Assembly (NCBI RefSeq): GCF_030704535.1
Contig: NC_081807.1
Span: 7,466,001 to 7,530,000, forward strand
DNA: 64,000 bases
Direction: 5' to 3'
Source of the DNA: Vitis vinifera
Taxonomy: Eukaryota; Streptophyta; Magnoliopsida; Vitales; Vitaceae
Positions 10,629 to 23,392 of the stretch are shown here, piece by piece (the first letter of the stretch is position 1; each line of letters starts with the position of its first letter). The position numbers and the translations under genes were made by a program. The notes beneath the pieces were generated by a model, which ran no database searches, was not told the origin of the DNA, and was given only the letters and a program-made list of their open reading frames with translations.

Positions 10629-13600
10629 GTAAATTAGGTCCCTCGTAATCCTCTGTTTGGTTGCTGGGAAAAGAGAATTTTGAGTTTTGTTTTAATTTAT
10701 GAAGATAAAGAAATGATAAACTCACCTCAGCGAGGTTGAGTGGTTGCATTGAGCGGAGCTGAGTGGAGGTTTTTGTTGCCAAACAATGGCATTGTGCGAT
10801 TTTGGATTTTTTTTTTCTTGCATTTTCTGAGGAACGAAACGGAGCCTAATGTGTTTTGCATTTGGGATCTTCTGTGTTGCATTTCTCGGTGTTTTCTCAG
10901 GCTACATGGGGTTTGAGTCTCAGAAAAATTTTGAATTTTTTGTTTTTCGCACACTGGTTTCTTTGGTTTTGGTTTGTTACTTGAATTGTAAGGTGGATGG
11001 TGATATGGAGTCTTTATATATTTTCCGTTTGAAAAATGAGTTTCTCAGATTGAACTACTAATTTGAATTGTGTAAGATCGAAGGTCATCATGGTAACCTT
11101 GATTGTTGAATTGATCAATGCCCCTTTGCTGCTTTAGTTATACTTATCCTTTGATGACCATTTTGGGTGCATTATTTAGGTTGGAGTCTGATAAAAACTT
11201 GCGGCATAATGCAAGGATATTAGGATTAGGCATTTTTTAATTTCCTTTCGCTGTCTATTAACATGTTAATCTGAGTTAAAGCCTCAGGATGCCAATGGTA
11301 TCATAAGATATGCTCTCATTTCTGACTAATGGTATAATTTTGAAGTTGTCTTGTCTGGCCAGAGTAACCCACTGCATGCATTAGGTCCAAGGCAGGAGGT
11401 TGGTAAAGAAGTGATGTTTGGATGCTGCAGTTGCCCAGATCATTGTCTGGTTACATGGTTTCTTGGGCACTTTAGTTGGAAAGTTCAATATTAAGACCCT
11501 TGAATTATTCTAATTTCATGTTTTAATCACTACGGATAAGGCGCATGTGATATGTGTATGCATTGCAATGGTAATGGTGTGTTGCAAACTTGCAGAACGT
11601 TAAAATAGTGGTGAAGGTGGTGGTGTGATGGTGCTGTCCTGTGGTGGTGGGGACTGCCAATGGTGGCTAGTGGTCGTGGAGGCAATGGTTATGGGGAAGT
11701 GGCTGTGGTGGTGGGGGATGCTATTAATAATTTTTGCTAATTATTGATTGTGGTGGCAATAGTCCTTTGCTGACTGTGGTTTTGAAATGGGCTGGACAAT
11801 TAGGTATTGTAAACGCTTGGCAATTATTATCTATGGCCTGTGGGATCTACAGAAATCAAGAAAGTTGCACCGGTTTTGCCCTCTAGGAGCTTTTGGAGCT
11901 TGGTGAGGCCAATAAAGTGGATTTGATAGCTCTTTTGATGGATTTGAAAGAAACTTTGGCATCCATATAATTTTTGTGGAATGTGATACATTGAATCTCA
12001 TCAAGTGGATTAAAAATGGGACATAAGGCCCTTGGAAAACCTCATATCCTCTGAAAGAAGTTGATTTGCTTTTAGAACAGGGATTATCCTTTGGGTGTGT
12101 TTCTAGAATTTTTTTTCTTCTTTTGGTTTAAATGGGTGCCTAGTTGCTAATTGAGAAGTGAACACTCTATCTAAGAGAGGAACTGTGACCTTGCTTCAGT
12201 GAACTCTTTCTCTGTAGGAATTCAATATCCCCATACCTGCTTGGTCCTTATGTTTTATTTCTTGGATATGTTGGCACTTGCTTGTATAATTTATATGCAT
12301 TCTTTTGCCTATTTTGTTTGAGGAATCCTCTTTGTCCCCTATAGGTTACCTTTGTCTCCTTGAAAATTTTTGTTTCTTAAAGAACAAGTGGGAGAACCAT
12401 TCTGGTGATGTGGTGTGATGGTTTAGGGACAATGGTGATATTGGCACAGTATTAAATTAATATTTGAGAGTTTAATTGATATATATAATGTAAATTTGGT
12501 TGTGTTAGAGCTTCCAATATGGCCATCTGTTATTTTTGGAAAAAGAAGATGCATAGAAGCATAAGTATTATTCACACCGTGGCCTTGAGGCTGGGCTCAA
12601 GTGGTAAAGGATTGGGGAGGGCCTATGGGAGGTTCTAGGTTCAAGTCCCAGTGGGCACAAAAATCCATCTATATAAAAAAATTTATTGTTCAAACCAGTG
12701 CTAGCTGCACTACAAATGTGGTTTTATTAAAATTATGGTTATTGGCTCCAGCTCCTTCACACCACCATCACCAGTGCTGCCTCTGCTATCTTTGGTGCCA
12801 TCTCCAAGCCACCACTAAATCATGACTATTGTCTTAATCCATGCCAAAATCTCATGCTGGGACTGGTTCTTCCACTACCTCCCTTGCCTTTGCCTTGTAC
12901 ATCAATACACCAGGGTTAACATAAACTTTTTTTAATATGTGTATGCTAAACAATTTTCCTAATGCACATTGCTTTTTCTCTTGCCTGAAATTACTTCTGA
13001 TAAAAAAATTTATTTAAACAGAGCTCAACTGAGCCTCAGTTGTCTTGACTTTTCCTTTTACTTTATTTTTATTCTGCAGCCTCTTTTTCAAACAAGAAAT
13101 GGAGCTATCTTTGATAGGCCTTCAGAATGCAGGAAAAACATCACTTGTAAATGTTATTGCAGTAAGTAAAGTTCATGCAAAATGTGAGTTTTCTTTTATT
13201 GTTTCCCTCTCCTTTCTTTGGTTTGGCACTGGTGGCTAAATTCCTTTGTGGATCTTGTTGCAAGACTGGTGGATATACTGAAGACATGATACCCACAGTA
13301 TGTAATCTTTCTTAATGAATCTTTTTCTTTTTCACTCTAAGTGTGTGTAGAAAGATGCTATTCTCCCATAGCATTGTTATTTGTAATACAATCACTTTAT
13401 GTGTGGACATATCATGTAAGTCATATCTTTTGTCTTTAGGTGGGATTTAACATGAGGAAGGTAACTAAGGGGAATGTCACAATAAAGTTGTGGGATCTGG
13501 GAGGACAACCTAGGTTTCGCAGTATGTGGGAGAGATATTGCCGTGCAGTTTCAGCTATTGTGTATGTATCTTAACTCCCCTTTTTTCAGTTACATGTTCA

Positions 13601-16600
13601 TAATGCTGTCAAGTACTTGTATTTTGTTGAATTTTATATCATATTCATTTCCGTCTATATGGTATGAAATTATCTCTAGTAGCTATTTTAACACAATCAT
13701 TCTGATCCATTTCTCCTTGTTCTTAACTTGTGTTGGGATAAGCTGGTTACAGACAGTTGCACCCGTGAGCTTCATTAACAATGTATTTGTAATATAATGT
13801 ATGTTCTATCGGAGGATTGAATTATCATATTCTGTCATCTGAGAAAACTCAAGAAAAGAAAAATGAAAACCTTGCTGTATTAGACTAAGTTTATCACTCT
13901 TTAACTCCCCAACTAATATCCTAGTTTATCACTTTCCTGAGGTGTCATTTCTTTGGCCAGGTAACAACTAGACAACATTTCTTTTATTTTTTAGACAAAC
14001 GGGAAACATGAAACATGAATTAGAACCTATATGTAATAGATTTTCAGCCATTAGTTGTTTCTTTCAGCTAAATGTTGAAAATCCTTCTATTCTTGTCATG
14101 TTATAGAAATCCTTCTCCTCCATGGCTGACTTTAGTGGTTGTGCTTTAAGGCTTTGCTAGTTGTGTGGTATTTTTGAGTTCTATTTTATTTCAGAGGGCA
14201 CAATTCTCAGCCTTCTACAGTTTCCAGGGAGGTGAGGACACTTGCTCCCTTTCCCTTGTGCTTCCAGAGATCCTGTAACATTTCAACCATTATTCTCGTG
14301 TTCTACTTCTCTCTGAGTCTCCAAACTTAGGATGGTGCTTATAAATCTTTTACTGTCTTTGGGATCTCTTAATAAGTTGAGTTTATTAACAGATCTGTGG
14401 ATATCTTTACGTAGAATGAAGTTTAGTTTTATGTGTTCCTTGTTATAGTATCAGAACTGAATGCTGTGAGCTAATGAGCGAATTTGGCTTGAAAACTGTC
14501 AATTCTTGACCATTTTAAGTTATTATCAGTCTAAATTGCCCAATAAGCTCTTAGAATTTGATTTTCTGTACTAATTGATGTGTTTCAGATGGTTTTGAAA
14601 AAGGAGAATTCTTTAGGATCCAATTTTTGGTTAGCAAAATATGATATTGGCCTCTTTAAAGGCTTTGATTCCCTTGACATGTTCATCTACTTCCCGTTGA
14701 AGGTTGTCATACATACATACATGCATATATATATATATTTTGAACCAAGGATTTTTATTAAAATTAGTTTTCACATATGTGAAAACAATTAAGTATATAG
14801 CATTCAAGCATGATTTAATTGATGAGCAGATTATTTTAAACCCTAATTTTCAAATTAAGTTTATTAAACGAGAACATTCCATTCTTGATTACTTAACTCG
14901 TGAAATTTGCAAGGTTCACGAGACCATGGCCCCTAAAAAGAATGCCCAAGCTCCTAACCCACAGAAAACCCAATCTAGTCAAGCTCCTTCTCCCCATAAA
15001 ATGCTTTGGAGTCAACAAGTAGTGAAGAGATCAATTATCCTAAGATCCAAAATGATTTAGATGATTGGAAGTTACCCAAGGTATCTAATTAAGAAATTTA
15101 TAAGAAAGGAACCTTTAAGTTCTTCACAGACTACACCATTAGGACCTTTGAAATGTCAGTAAGCTTAGAACAAGACAATCAAGTCATAAGACTCTTAGAT
15201 AGTAAGTCTGTTGAGAAGCATAAGAAAGACCACTACAACTTCATACACTTTGGTATGATTCAAATTGCAGCTAAGCCTTTAACAAGATTAGGTTTAAACA
15301 CCTCTATTGTCATGTGTTTAAGAGATAATAGACGTCTCGACTATCAAGATTCTATTATAAGTGCAGTCCAAGCTGGACTGAATGATGGCCCTGTTTACTT
15401 CCAGTGTTTCCCTTACTTCATAGTTAGACTAAGAGATGCCGATATCTTAGATTTGGTTGTCCTTCATGTTAAGACCCATGGCTTTAAGTTTAGGAAAGGA
15501 AACAGTCCTGTTTCCATCATGACTAGGTTTGCCTATAAGAGCATGACCACAAGCGTTGGATCTGGAGCACTGTGCGCCAGTCCCAAGGGTGAGACCACTC
15601 TCTTCCACTCAGATGTGATAAACAAGTCTAATTTCATAGTCCCCATGAAAATCAAGTGAAATGAGGTTGAGTTTCCTGAAAATTGGCATTTTGCTAATGC
15701 CGTTCCAGCTATAGAGCAGAGATTTGAAAGGATTGAACAGATTGGTCAATATCCTAATGGAGGAGGATATCTGATTTTCTCCAACTCTTTTCGTCATTCT
15801 AGCAGCCCTAGAATTTCAGATTTTGAGCCCTCTAGAGCTTCAAGCTCTTCTATCCCTGTAAGAACCACTAGGGAAGAAGAAGGTTTTAGTTCAACAAATC
15901 CTAAGAATATTAAGCTAACAGGTGTTAGAAGTAACACCAACGTGGCCAGACCATTTCACACGGAGGAAAATGAGTCTACTTAGGAATCACAACAGGATGA
16001 GTCCCTTGTTATGTCTCTTACATATTCCCAAATGATTAACGCTGTAAGCCTAAGTGATGAGGAATTTGAGATCAACAAGGATCTCTTAAGAAAAGACTTC
16101 TATTCTGAAGTCAATAAGGAAAGGAAAGAATGGTTCTTTAGCACTGTTCTTAAAGACATTAGAACCCTCTACCAAGAAGAATTCTATGAGTACTTAAGAC
16201 AAGAAAAGAAAAATATTAAGTTTTGGATTTGGTTTGAACTCTTCAAAAAAGAGGAATATCCAGACTATCCCTATAAGCGTATTAACAACACATCTACAAA
16301 AGCTAAGATATGGAAAACCAGTGACAACATTGTCATAGAATCCTTCATCCTCCTGAAGCTAAGATAGAAAAGAATGTTAATGGAACCATAGTTAAAGCTT
16401 CACCTTTTAAGACTAAGCCTGAGGATAAAGGAACTGCTAGTGCAATTGATATTAGAAGAATCATGGAATAGAATATTTACACTAACATGTTTCTTAAGAC
16501 TATTGGTGATCAACTCAACAGGTTTGAGGAGATCATTGAAACTCAAGATCACATTAAGAATTCCTTTGTTAAGAATGACAAGAAGCCTTTGTTTAAGCCT

Positions 16601-19600
16601 TTTGAATGCTCTAAGAAATTCCAGGAAAATCCTCATATTGATCAAGCTTTCATTGATAGAATTAGCCAAAAGGTTAAAGACAACCTTGTTATCCCTGAAA
16701 CACCTCAGCCTTTTGTTATCCCTGAAACACCTCTGCCTTCCCATAGGAGAATTAATTTGGTTAAGAGAAATATTAGTTCTGAAACAAAGGTTAATGGACT
16801 AATTAAGATAGCCAATGGATCTTCTAACCAAAGGGTTTTTAGGATCAAAAACCATTGCGATAGCCAATCAAAGACTATAAACATCCTAAGCCAAGAACAA
16901 AAGCTTGTCCCAGATACTTTAACTATTAAGGATCTTCAAGAAGAAATAAAGCAGTATAAGAAGGAGATTAAGGACTTAAGACAACCTGCAAGCTTAGAAT
17001 TTTTTACCCTCCATGATCAAATCAACAGGGTTGGTATTTACCATCGTAATCCTAACCAGGAAAACCTTAAAGAAGTTCTTGAATCCTCACAAGTCAATAA
17101 TGAAGAGATAAATGCATACTTAAATACTATTAGTAGAGTTATCTTCCAAAGGTGGGAAGTCTCCCTTACTATAGTAATTAAGAATAAATTTGTCATTGAT
17201 ATTATTGCTTTGATTGATTCAGGAGCAGCTTTGAATTGTCTTCAAGAAGGTCTAGTACCTACCCAACTTTATGAGAAAACCAGACAAACTCTTTTTGGAG
17301 CCAATGGCAAAAAACTTACTATTAAGTATAAGCTGTTTGATGCTCATATTTGTAACCAAGGCATTTGCATTAAGCAAACCTTCATTCTAGTTAAAGATCT
17401 TAAGGAAAAAGCTCTCCTTGGAGTCCCCTTTTTAAGTTCTATCTTTTCCATGTGGGTAGATGACCAAGGTATAAGAACTAAGCTCTTAGATAAAGAAATA
17501 TTGTTTGAATTTGCCAACCCACCTGGTGAAAGAAGTATAAACACCTTAAAGGAACAGGTGATTAAGGCTAAGGAAAACCATGTTAATCTCTTAAAGCAAG
17601 AGATCGCTATGGTTAGAATAGAAGACTAATTAAAGGTTAAGAAAGCTCAAGATGCCATAGAAAGATTTAAGAATAAAATTATTGGAGAAGTTTACTCTAA
17701 CATTCCTAATGCGTTTTGGCATAGGAAACAGCATGACGTAGAGTTACCTTATGAGCCAGATTTTAGTGAGAAAAATATTCCCACTAAAGCAAGACCAATC
17801 CAGATGAACAAGGAGTTATTAAGCTACTGTGAAAAGGAGATCCAGGATCTTCTTGATAAGAAGTTGATAAGGAAGTCTAAGTCCCCTTGGAGTTGTTCAG
17901 CCTTCTATGTTCAGAAACAAGCTGAATTAGAAAGAGGAACACCTAGACTAGTTATCAATTACAAGCCTCTCAATGATGTTTTAAGATGGATTAGGTATCC
18001 TATCCCAAATAAGAAAGACCTCCTTCAAAGATTAGTTAAGTCCAAAGTTTTCTCTAAGTTTGACATGAAATCAGGATTTTAGCAAATCCAGATTGCTGAA
18101 AATGATAGGTATAAAACAACATTTGTGGTTCCCTTTGGACATTATGAATGGAACGTAATGCCCTTTGGTCTTAAGAATGCACCTTCAGAATTCCAAAACA
18201 TAATGAATGAAATATTTAACCAGTTTTCTAATTTCATCATTGTATACATTGATGATGTTTTGATTTACTCTGATTCTGTTGAGCAGCATTGGAAACATCT
18301 CAACAAGTTTGTTGAGACTGTTAAAAGTAATGGTCTAAGCTTGTCAGCCACTAAGATTAACCTCTTTCAAACTAAGGTAAGATTCCTAGGTCATCATATT
18401 CATTAAGGAACAATCACCCCCATTCAAAGATCAATTGAGTTTGCTGATAAGTTTCCTGATGAGATTAAGGATAAGAAACAACTACAACGTTTCTTAGGAA
18501 GCCTTAATTATGTGTCAGAATTTATTCAAGACTTAAGCCAACTTTGTGCCCCTTTAAGACAAAGACTTGAGAAAAATCCAGTATCTTGGAATGAGGATCA
18601 TACCAAGATTGTCAAAACTGTCAAATCTAGAGTCAAGACCTTACCATGCCTTGCCCTAGCTGATCCAAAAGCCTTTAAGATTGTAGAGACTGATGCCTCT
18701 GACATAGGTTGTGGCGGGATTCTCAAGCAAAGGATTGATAACCAGGAGAAGTTGGTTAGGTATACTTCAGGAACCTGGGGAAGTGTCCAACTCAACTATA
18801 ACAGTATTAAAAAGGAAATTTTAAGCATTGTTTTATGCATTTCAAAATTTCAAGATGATCTTTTAAATCAAGAATTTTTATTAAGAGTTGATTGCAAATC
18901 GACAAAATCAGTTTTACAAAAGGATGTTAAGAATATAGCTTCTAAGCATATTTTTGCTAGATAACAAGCTATTTTAAGCAATTTTGATTTTCAAATTGAA
19001 TATATTAAAGGAGATAATAACTCAATCCCTGATTTCTTAACTCGTGAATTTTTGTAGGATTCATAAGATCATGACCCCCAAAAAAGAAAAACAACCTCTT
19101 AGGCCCATTAAGAAATCTATTGCCTCTATGAAATCTCATTTAGCTTTATCTGAGAAATTCATGCCTTTGTATTATGAACATTTTGATGTTGCAAGATCTT
19201 CAAATGATCCTATTTCTTTAGCAACTCTTAAGCATCCTTCTTCCCCTAACAAGGATAAAGGAGACATTTCGGATTCTCTACCTTTTGTGGAGGATTCCTT
19301 TCCCACAAATCCATCTTCTATAGACACTAACCCTTTATCTGTTTATAAAAGTCTTTGTGATTTGCAGGACAGGTGCAGGGTTTTGGAAAGAAAACTAGAT
19401 CTAGTTGACTTTCCCAAAACACATCCGGATGCGCTTAAAAACCAAGCCCTATTTTCCCCACTGGGAAATGGAGAGAATAAGCAATTCACCCCACTGGTGA
19501 ATGTAAAAAATTTAAGTGAGGAAGAGTGGAGTTTCCTCAATTTAAGAATGTATTTTCACAAGAAGCAGATTTTCTACTCTCTTAAGGAAGATGATGTTCG

Positions 19601-22600
19601 TCTTCTAATTTATGAAAAAGCTAAGGCTCTTGCAAAGGAAAAACAAGTTTTTATCTCTGCCTATCTTCAAGATCTTCACATCTATCTTTCAACCATACTT
19701 GGTCTTAGGGTTCCAGGGTTAAAATTGGTTAAAGATATGGAGTTTGACAATTCTAAGATTTGCAGAAGCCTTAGTGAGCATCTTCTCCATCAGCAAGACA
19801 ACAAGCAGTTTTGTAATTGCAACATAAACTTTACTATCAGCAGAGTTTGCATTGACTTACAATATTACCAGCCAATTAGCTTTGCTTTCAAGAATGAAGT
19901 ATTAACCCTAACCCCAGAGCTTCTTCTTGATTATGGGTTAGTTCACCAGCTGGTCTGCTTTGATCCCAGCCAAGCAAGTAATTTCAGAAGAAAAATTAAC
20001 TTAGGATTAATTCAGGGTTTTAAGATGAATAAGAAGTTTGCTGACGCTATCATTATCAGCAAAGCTCTTGAATGGATCTCTAATAGTAGTCTTCTCCCAG
20101 CACAACATTATGTTTCTCTTCATTATCAGAACATGAGACCTACTCTATTGTCCTGCCCTTTGGAGCAACCTAATATCTGTGTTGAGCCTCTTATTAAGCA
20201 AATCAAGCATTGGAGAGCCAGAATCATTAGCAGGGATTTTGAGGCTTATCCTAAAAATATGGGATATTTTATTTCTGAGGATTCCCTTCATCAGATTTTT
20301 TGCAGTAAAAGGATTGATCCCCTGCCCTCCAAATCCATCGTTGAAGATACGCAGCTACTAATGGAACACCGGTCAGATTATATTCTTCCCTGATTCCTCA
20401 TCAGTCCTCCTCCAATGACGTTGATTTTCCACTAAAAAGCTTTAAGCATTATCAACACCAAAAGCAACCTTGTCTCCCAGCATGTGCATCCACAGTTCAA
20501 GAAATGGCCTACCAGTCGTTATTTTCGCCGAAAGTAAGATTCCTTGCTGAAAAGTCTAAAAGTGCTACAGTAACATGTTACTGTTCACTTTTACTATTTA
20601 TGCACGGGTTAACTATTCACAGCAGTTGGTCAAAAAACAAATAGTGTTTTGTCTCCTGATTGGTACTATTTAATATTCTCTTTTTGGCTATTTAAAGGGG
20701 CTTGATCCTCAGTTGTAAGCATCTCTCATTTTTCTCTTCCAGCTTATGCTCTCCCATCTCTCTTCTTTCTCTCTCATCATGTAAGCTCTCCAGCCCAAAG
20801 CTTTCTTCAAAGCTTTCCTCCCTTCTCCCATTGTAAGATATTCATCTCCTTATATAAGTATGTTTTATGTTACACCTCCTATTATGGATGGTTTTCAAGC
20901 TATGTAGTTATATAAGTATGTTTGATGTTTTCATTATATCTCCTATTATGGATGGTTTTCAATTTATGTAATTAAAAGTTTGTGGTTCCTTCTCTTTAAA
21001 TTTATTGTTAAATATCTTGTGTATTTTCTGATTTCTCTTCTTTGTTTTGAATTTTGACATAATTCATGTTTTCATTGCCAATATCTTGATTTTGCTGAAA
21101 GTGGTGTGGGGTTGGCAGCCACCACAATTTGCTTATTTGAAAAAGAAGAGCTTGATGCTAATTCCTTTTGAGAGGGATTAGCTTTAGTAACCTGCTTAAA
21201 GGTCTAAGACCCTAAAATAGTTGGGTATTGGGTAGTCTTGACTGGATTAGAAGGATCTGAAAGATCACAGTACAAGGTCATCATCTTGTTGGGCATAAGA
21301 TTAGAAGAATGAAGCCTTGCTTCTTCTTCAAGTTCAACTTGTTGACTCCAAAGCATTTTATGGGGAGAAAGATCTTGACTGGATTGGGTTTTCTGTGGGT
21401 TAGGAGCTTGACTGGATTGGGTAGCCAGAATACCCAAGCTCCTAACTCACAGAAAACCTAATCCAGTCAAGCTCTTTCTCCCCATAAAATGCTTTGGAGT
21501 CAACAAGTTGAACTTGAAGAAGAAGCAAGGCTTCATTCTTTTAATCTTATACCCAACAAGATGATGACCTTGTACTATGATCCTTCTAATCTAGTCAAGG
21601 CTACCCAATACCCAACTATTTTAGGGTCTCAGACCTTTAAGCAGGTTACTAAAGCTAATCCCTCTCAAAAGGAATTAGCATCAAGCTCTTCTTTTTCAAA
21701 TAAGCAAATTGTGGTGGCTGCCAATCCCACACCACTTTCAACAAAATCAAGATATTGGCAAAATGATTTAAATCAACCTCTTTTGGTTATCGAAAGAGAA
21801 TTTTTCTCTGAAAACCCAAGAGAGATTGCAGCAAAAGCTTTTCATGAAAATTTTCATTATCCTTCTGGTGATCTTTTAAAAACAAGAGAATTTTATGAGG
21901 TAATCCTCGTAGAAACTGGTTCTGTTAAAATTAAGCATAACGTTGATAAATAAAGTAATTTGGATTTGACATTTTCCACCTGTCATATCTATAAGATTCT
22001 TACTGTTAAGCAATGGGGAGGAAATCCCAATTTCTCAAGAGAGTTCTCTAAACCTTCAAAACTAAGATTTTTCAACTATTGGGATTATTAGAGATTATGG
22101 TTCAATGCTTTTCTGATCCAGAATAAGGACTTCCATCGTTCATGGATGTTCTATTTTCCATCTAAGCATCAACTTTCTTCCTTCCCATTTTGGTTCCACA
22201 ATTGGTGGACTTATTTCGGTCCATCCATTAAGATTCTTCCTAAACCCATCTTAGATGGATTTGAGCTATTCAATAGTTCTTTTGTTATCCCCAGAGAACT
22301 TTCAGCTTTTCCCCCTTCATTATTCTTTTTCAATAAATTTGGCCTTGCTTGGATAGTCCAGTGGGACTACATTATCATTGCGGATGAATCAGCAGCTTTT
22401 CCAACTCTTGGAAGCAGTTAAGCAATATTTCCTCAAGCATACCACACAAGCTTCAGCTAATGATGATATGTCACAGTTTCTTCTCAAGAAACAACAGCTT
22501 CAAACCATGCTCGCAGCAACAAAAACCCCTCAAGATTTCCAGAGAATCCTTGATGAAGGAAGCTCAAGTTTTTATCAAGAAAACTCTTATGTAGAATCTG

Positions 22601-23356
22601 ATGATTTAACAAGCTACCTTCCTGATAATGGTGATGACTGTGAAGGTATCCTTCCTCCGATAAGGAAATCCAAGTAATCTTTTGCTTCATGACTACAAGG
22701 TTATTCTCTCCAATGAGCTCATTTCAACTCCAAAAGCAGTTTTGTCTTCCAGCATGTGCGTCTACAGTTCAAGAAATGGCCTGCCAGTTGTTTTTCCCGT
22801 CGAAAGTAAGATTCCTGTTGAAAAGTCTAAAAGTGCTATAGTAAATGTTACTGTTCACTTTTACTATTCATGCACGAGTTAACTATTCACAACAGTTGGT
22901 CAAAAAGCAAATAGTGCTTTGTCTCCTGATTGGTACTGTTTAATATTCTCTTTTTGGCTATTTAAAGAGGCTTGATCCTCGTTTGTAAGCATCTCTCATT
23001 TTTCTCTTCCAGCTTATGCTCTCCCTTCTCTCTTCTTTGTCTCTCATCATGTAAGCTCTCCAGCCCAAAGCTTTCTTCAAAGCTTTCCTCACTTCTCCCA
23101 TTGTAAGATATTCATCTCCTTGTATAAGTATGTTTTATGTTACACCTCCTATTATGGATGGTTTTTAAGCTATGTAGTTATATAAGTATGTTTGATGTTT
23201 TCATTATACCTCCTATTATGGATGGTTTTCAATTGATGTAATTAAAAGTTTGTGGTTCCTTCTCTTTAAATTTCTTGTTAAATATCTTGTGTATTTTCTT
23301 CTTTGTTTTGAATTTTGGCATAATTCATGTTTTCATTGCATATGACCTTGTCCTGG

Positions 23357-23392
<36 letters not shown>

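Larger units (their letters stand above)
15025..19057 (+). pseudogene. Viral ORF1 polyprotein (MP-AP-RT-RH), decayed
   Basis: Domains in order: 30K-type movement protein (about 15130-15800), a charged, poorly conserved middle region (about 15990-17150), an aspartic protease with LIDSGA near 17210, reverse transcriptase with [11 protein letters not shown] near 18240, and RNase H with [12 protein letters not shown] near 18685, ending LTREFL. In-frame stops lie at about 15088, 15657, 15981, 16470, 17627, 18080, 18404 and 18962, and a frameshift lies near 16345 between the movement-protein frame and the protease/RT frame. I saw no CCHC zinc knuckle in any frame of the middle part. The copy cannot encode a working polyprotein. 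Confidence 0.85.
14740..23340 (+). mobile_element. Endogenous pararetrovirus locus (Caulimoviridae, florendovirus-like)
   Basis: Viral sequence in ARL8 sense orientation, with no LTRs, integrase or target duplication. The order is: RNase H end plus start of ORF2-B (14740-15024), a junction, ORF1 (movement protein to RNase H), ORF2-A, intergenic region copy 1, an inverted ORF2-B start, complete ORF2-B and intergenic region copy 2. It therefore holds more than one genome equivalent and parts of at least two genome types. TA simple repeats lie at both ends. A two-ORF genome, intronic position and TA repeats fit published features of florendoviruses in grapevine; the genus is an inference. Many stops make ORF1 non-functional. 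Confidence 0.88.

Noticed and set aside
16400-16802. Open frames of about 114-120 codons on both strands inside viral ORF1
   Set aside because: They are out-of-frame shadows of the protease/RT frame, which shows real domains.
20446-23340. Treating the two intergenic copies as LTRs of a retrotransposon
   Set aside because: They lack TG...CA ends, a primer site next to the left copy, a polypurine tract and target duplications. They flank only ORF2-B, and there is no integrase. They fit repeated viral intergenic regions better.
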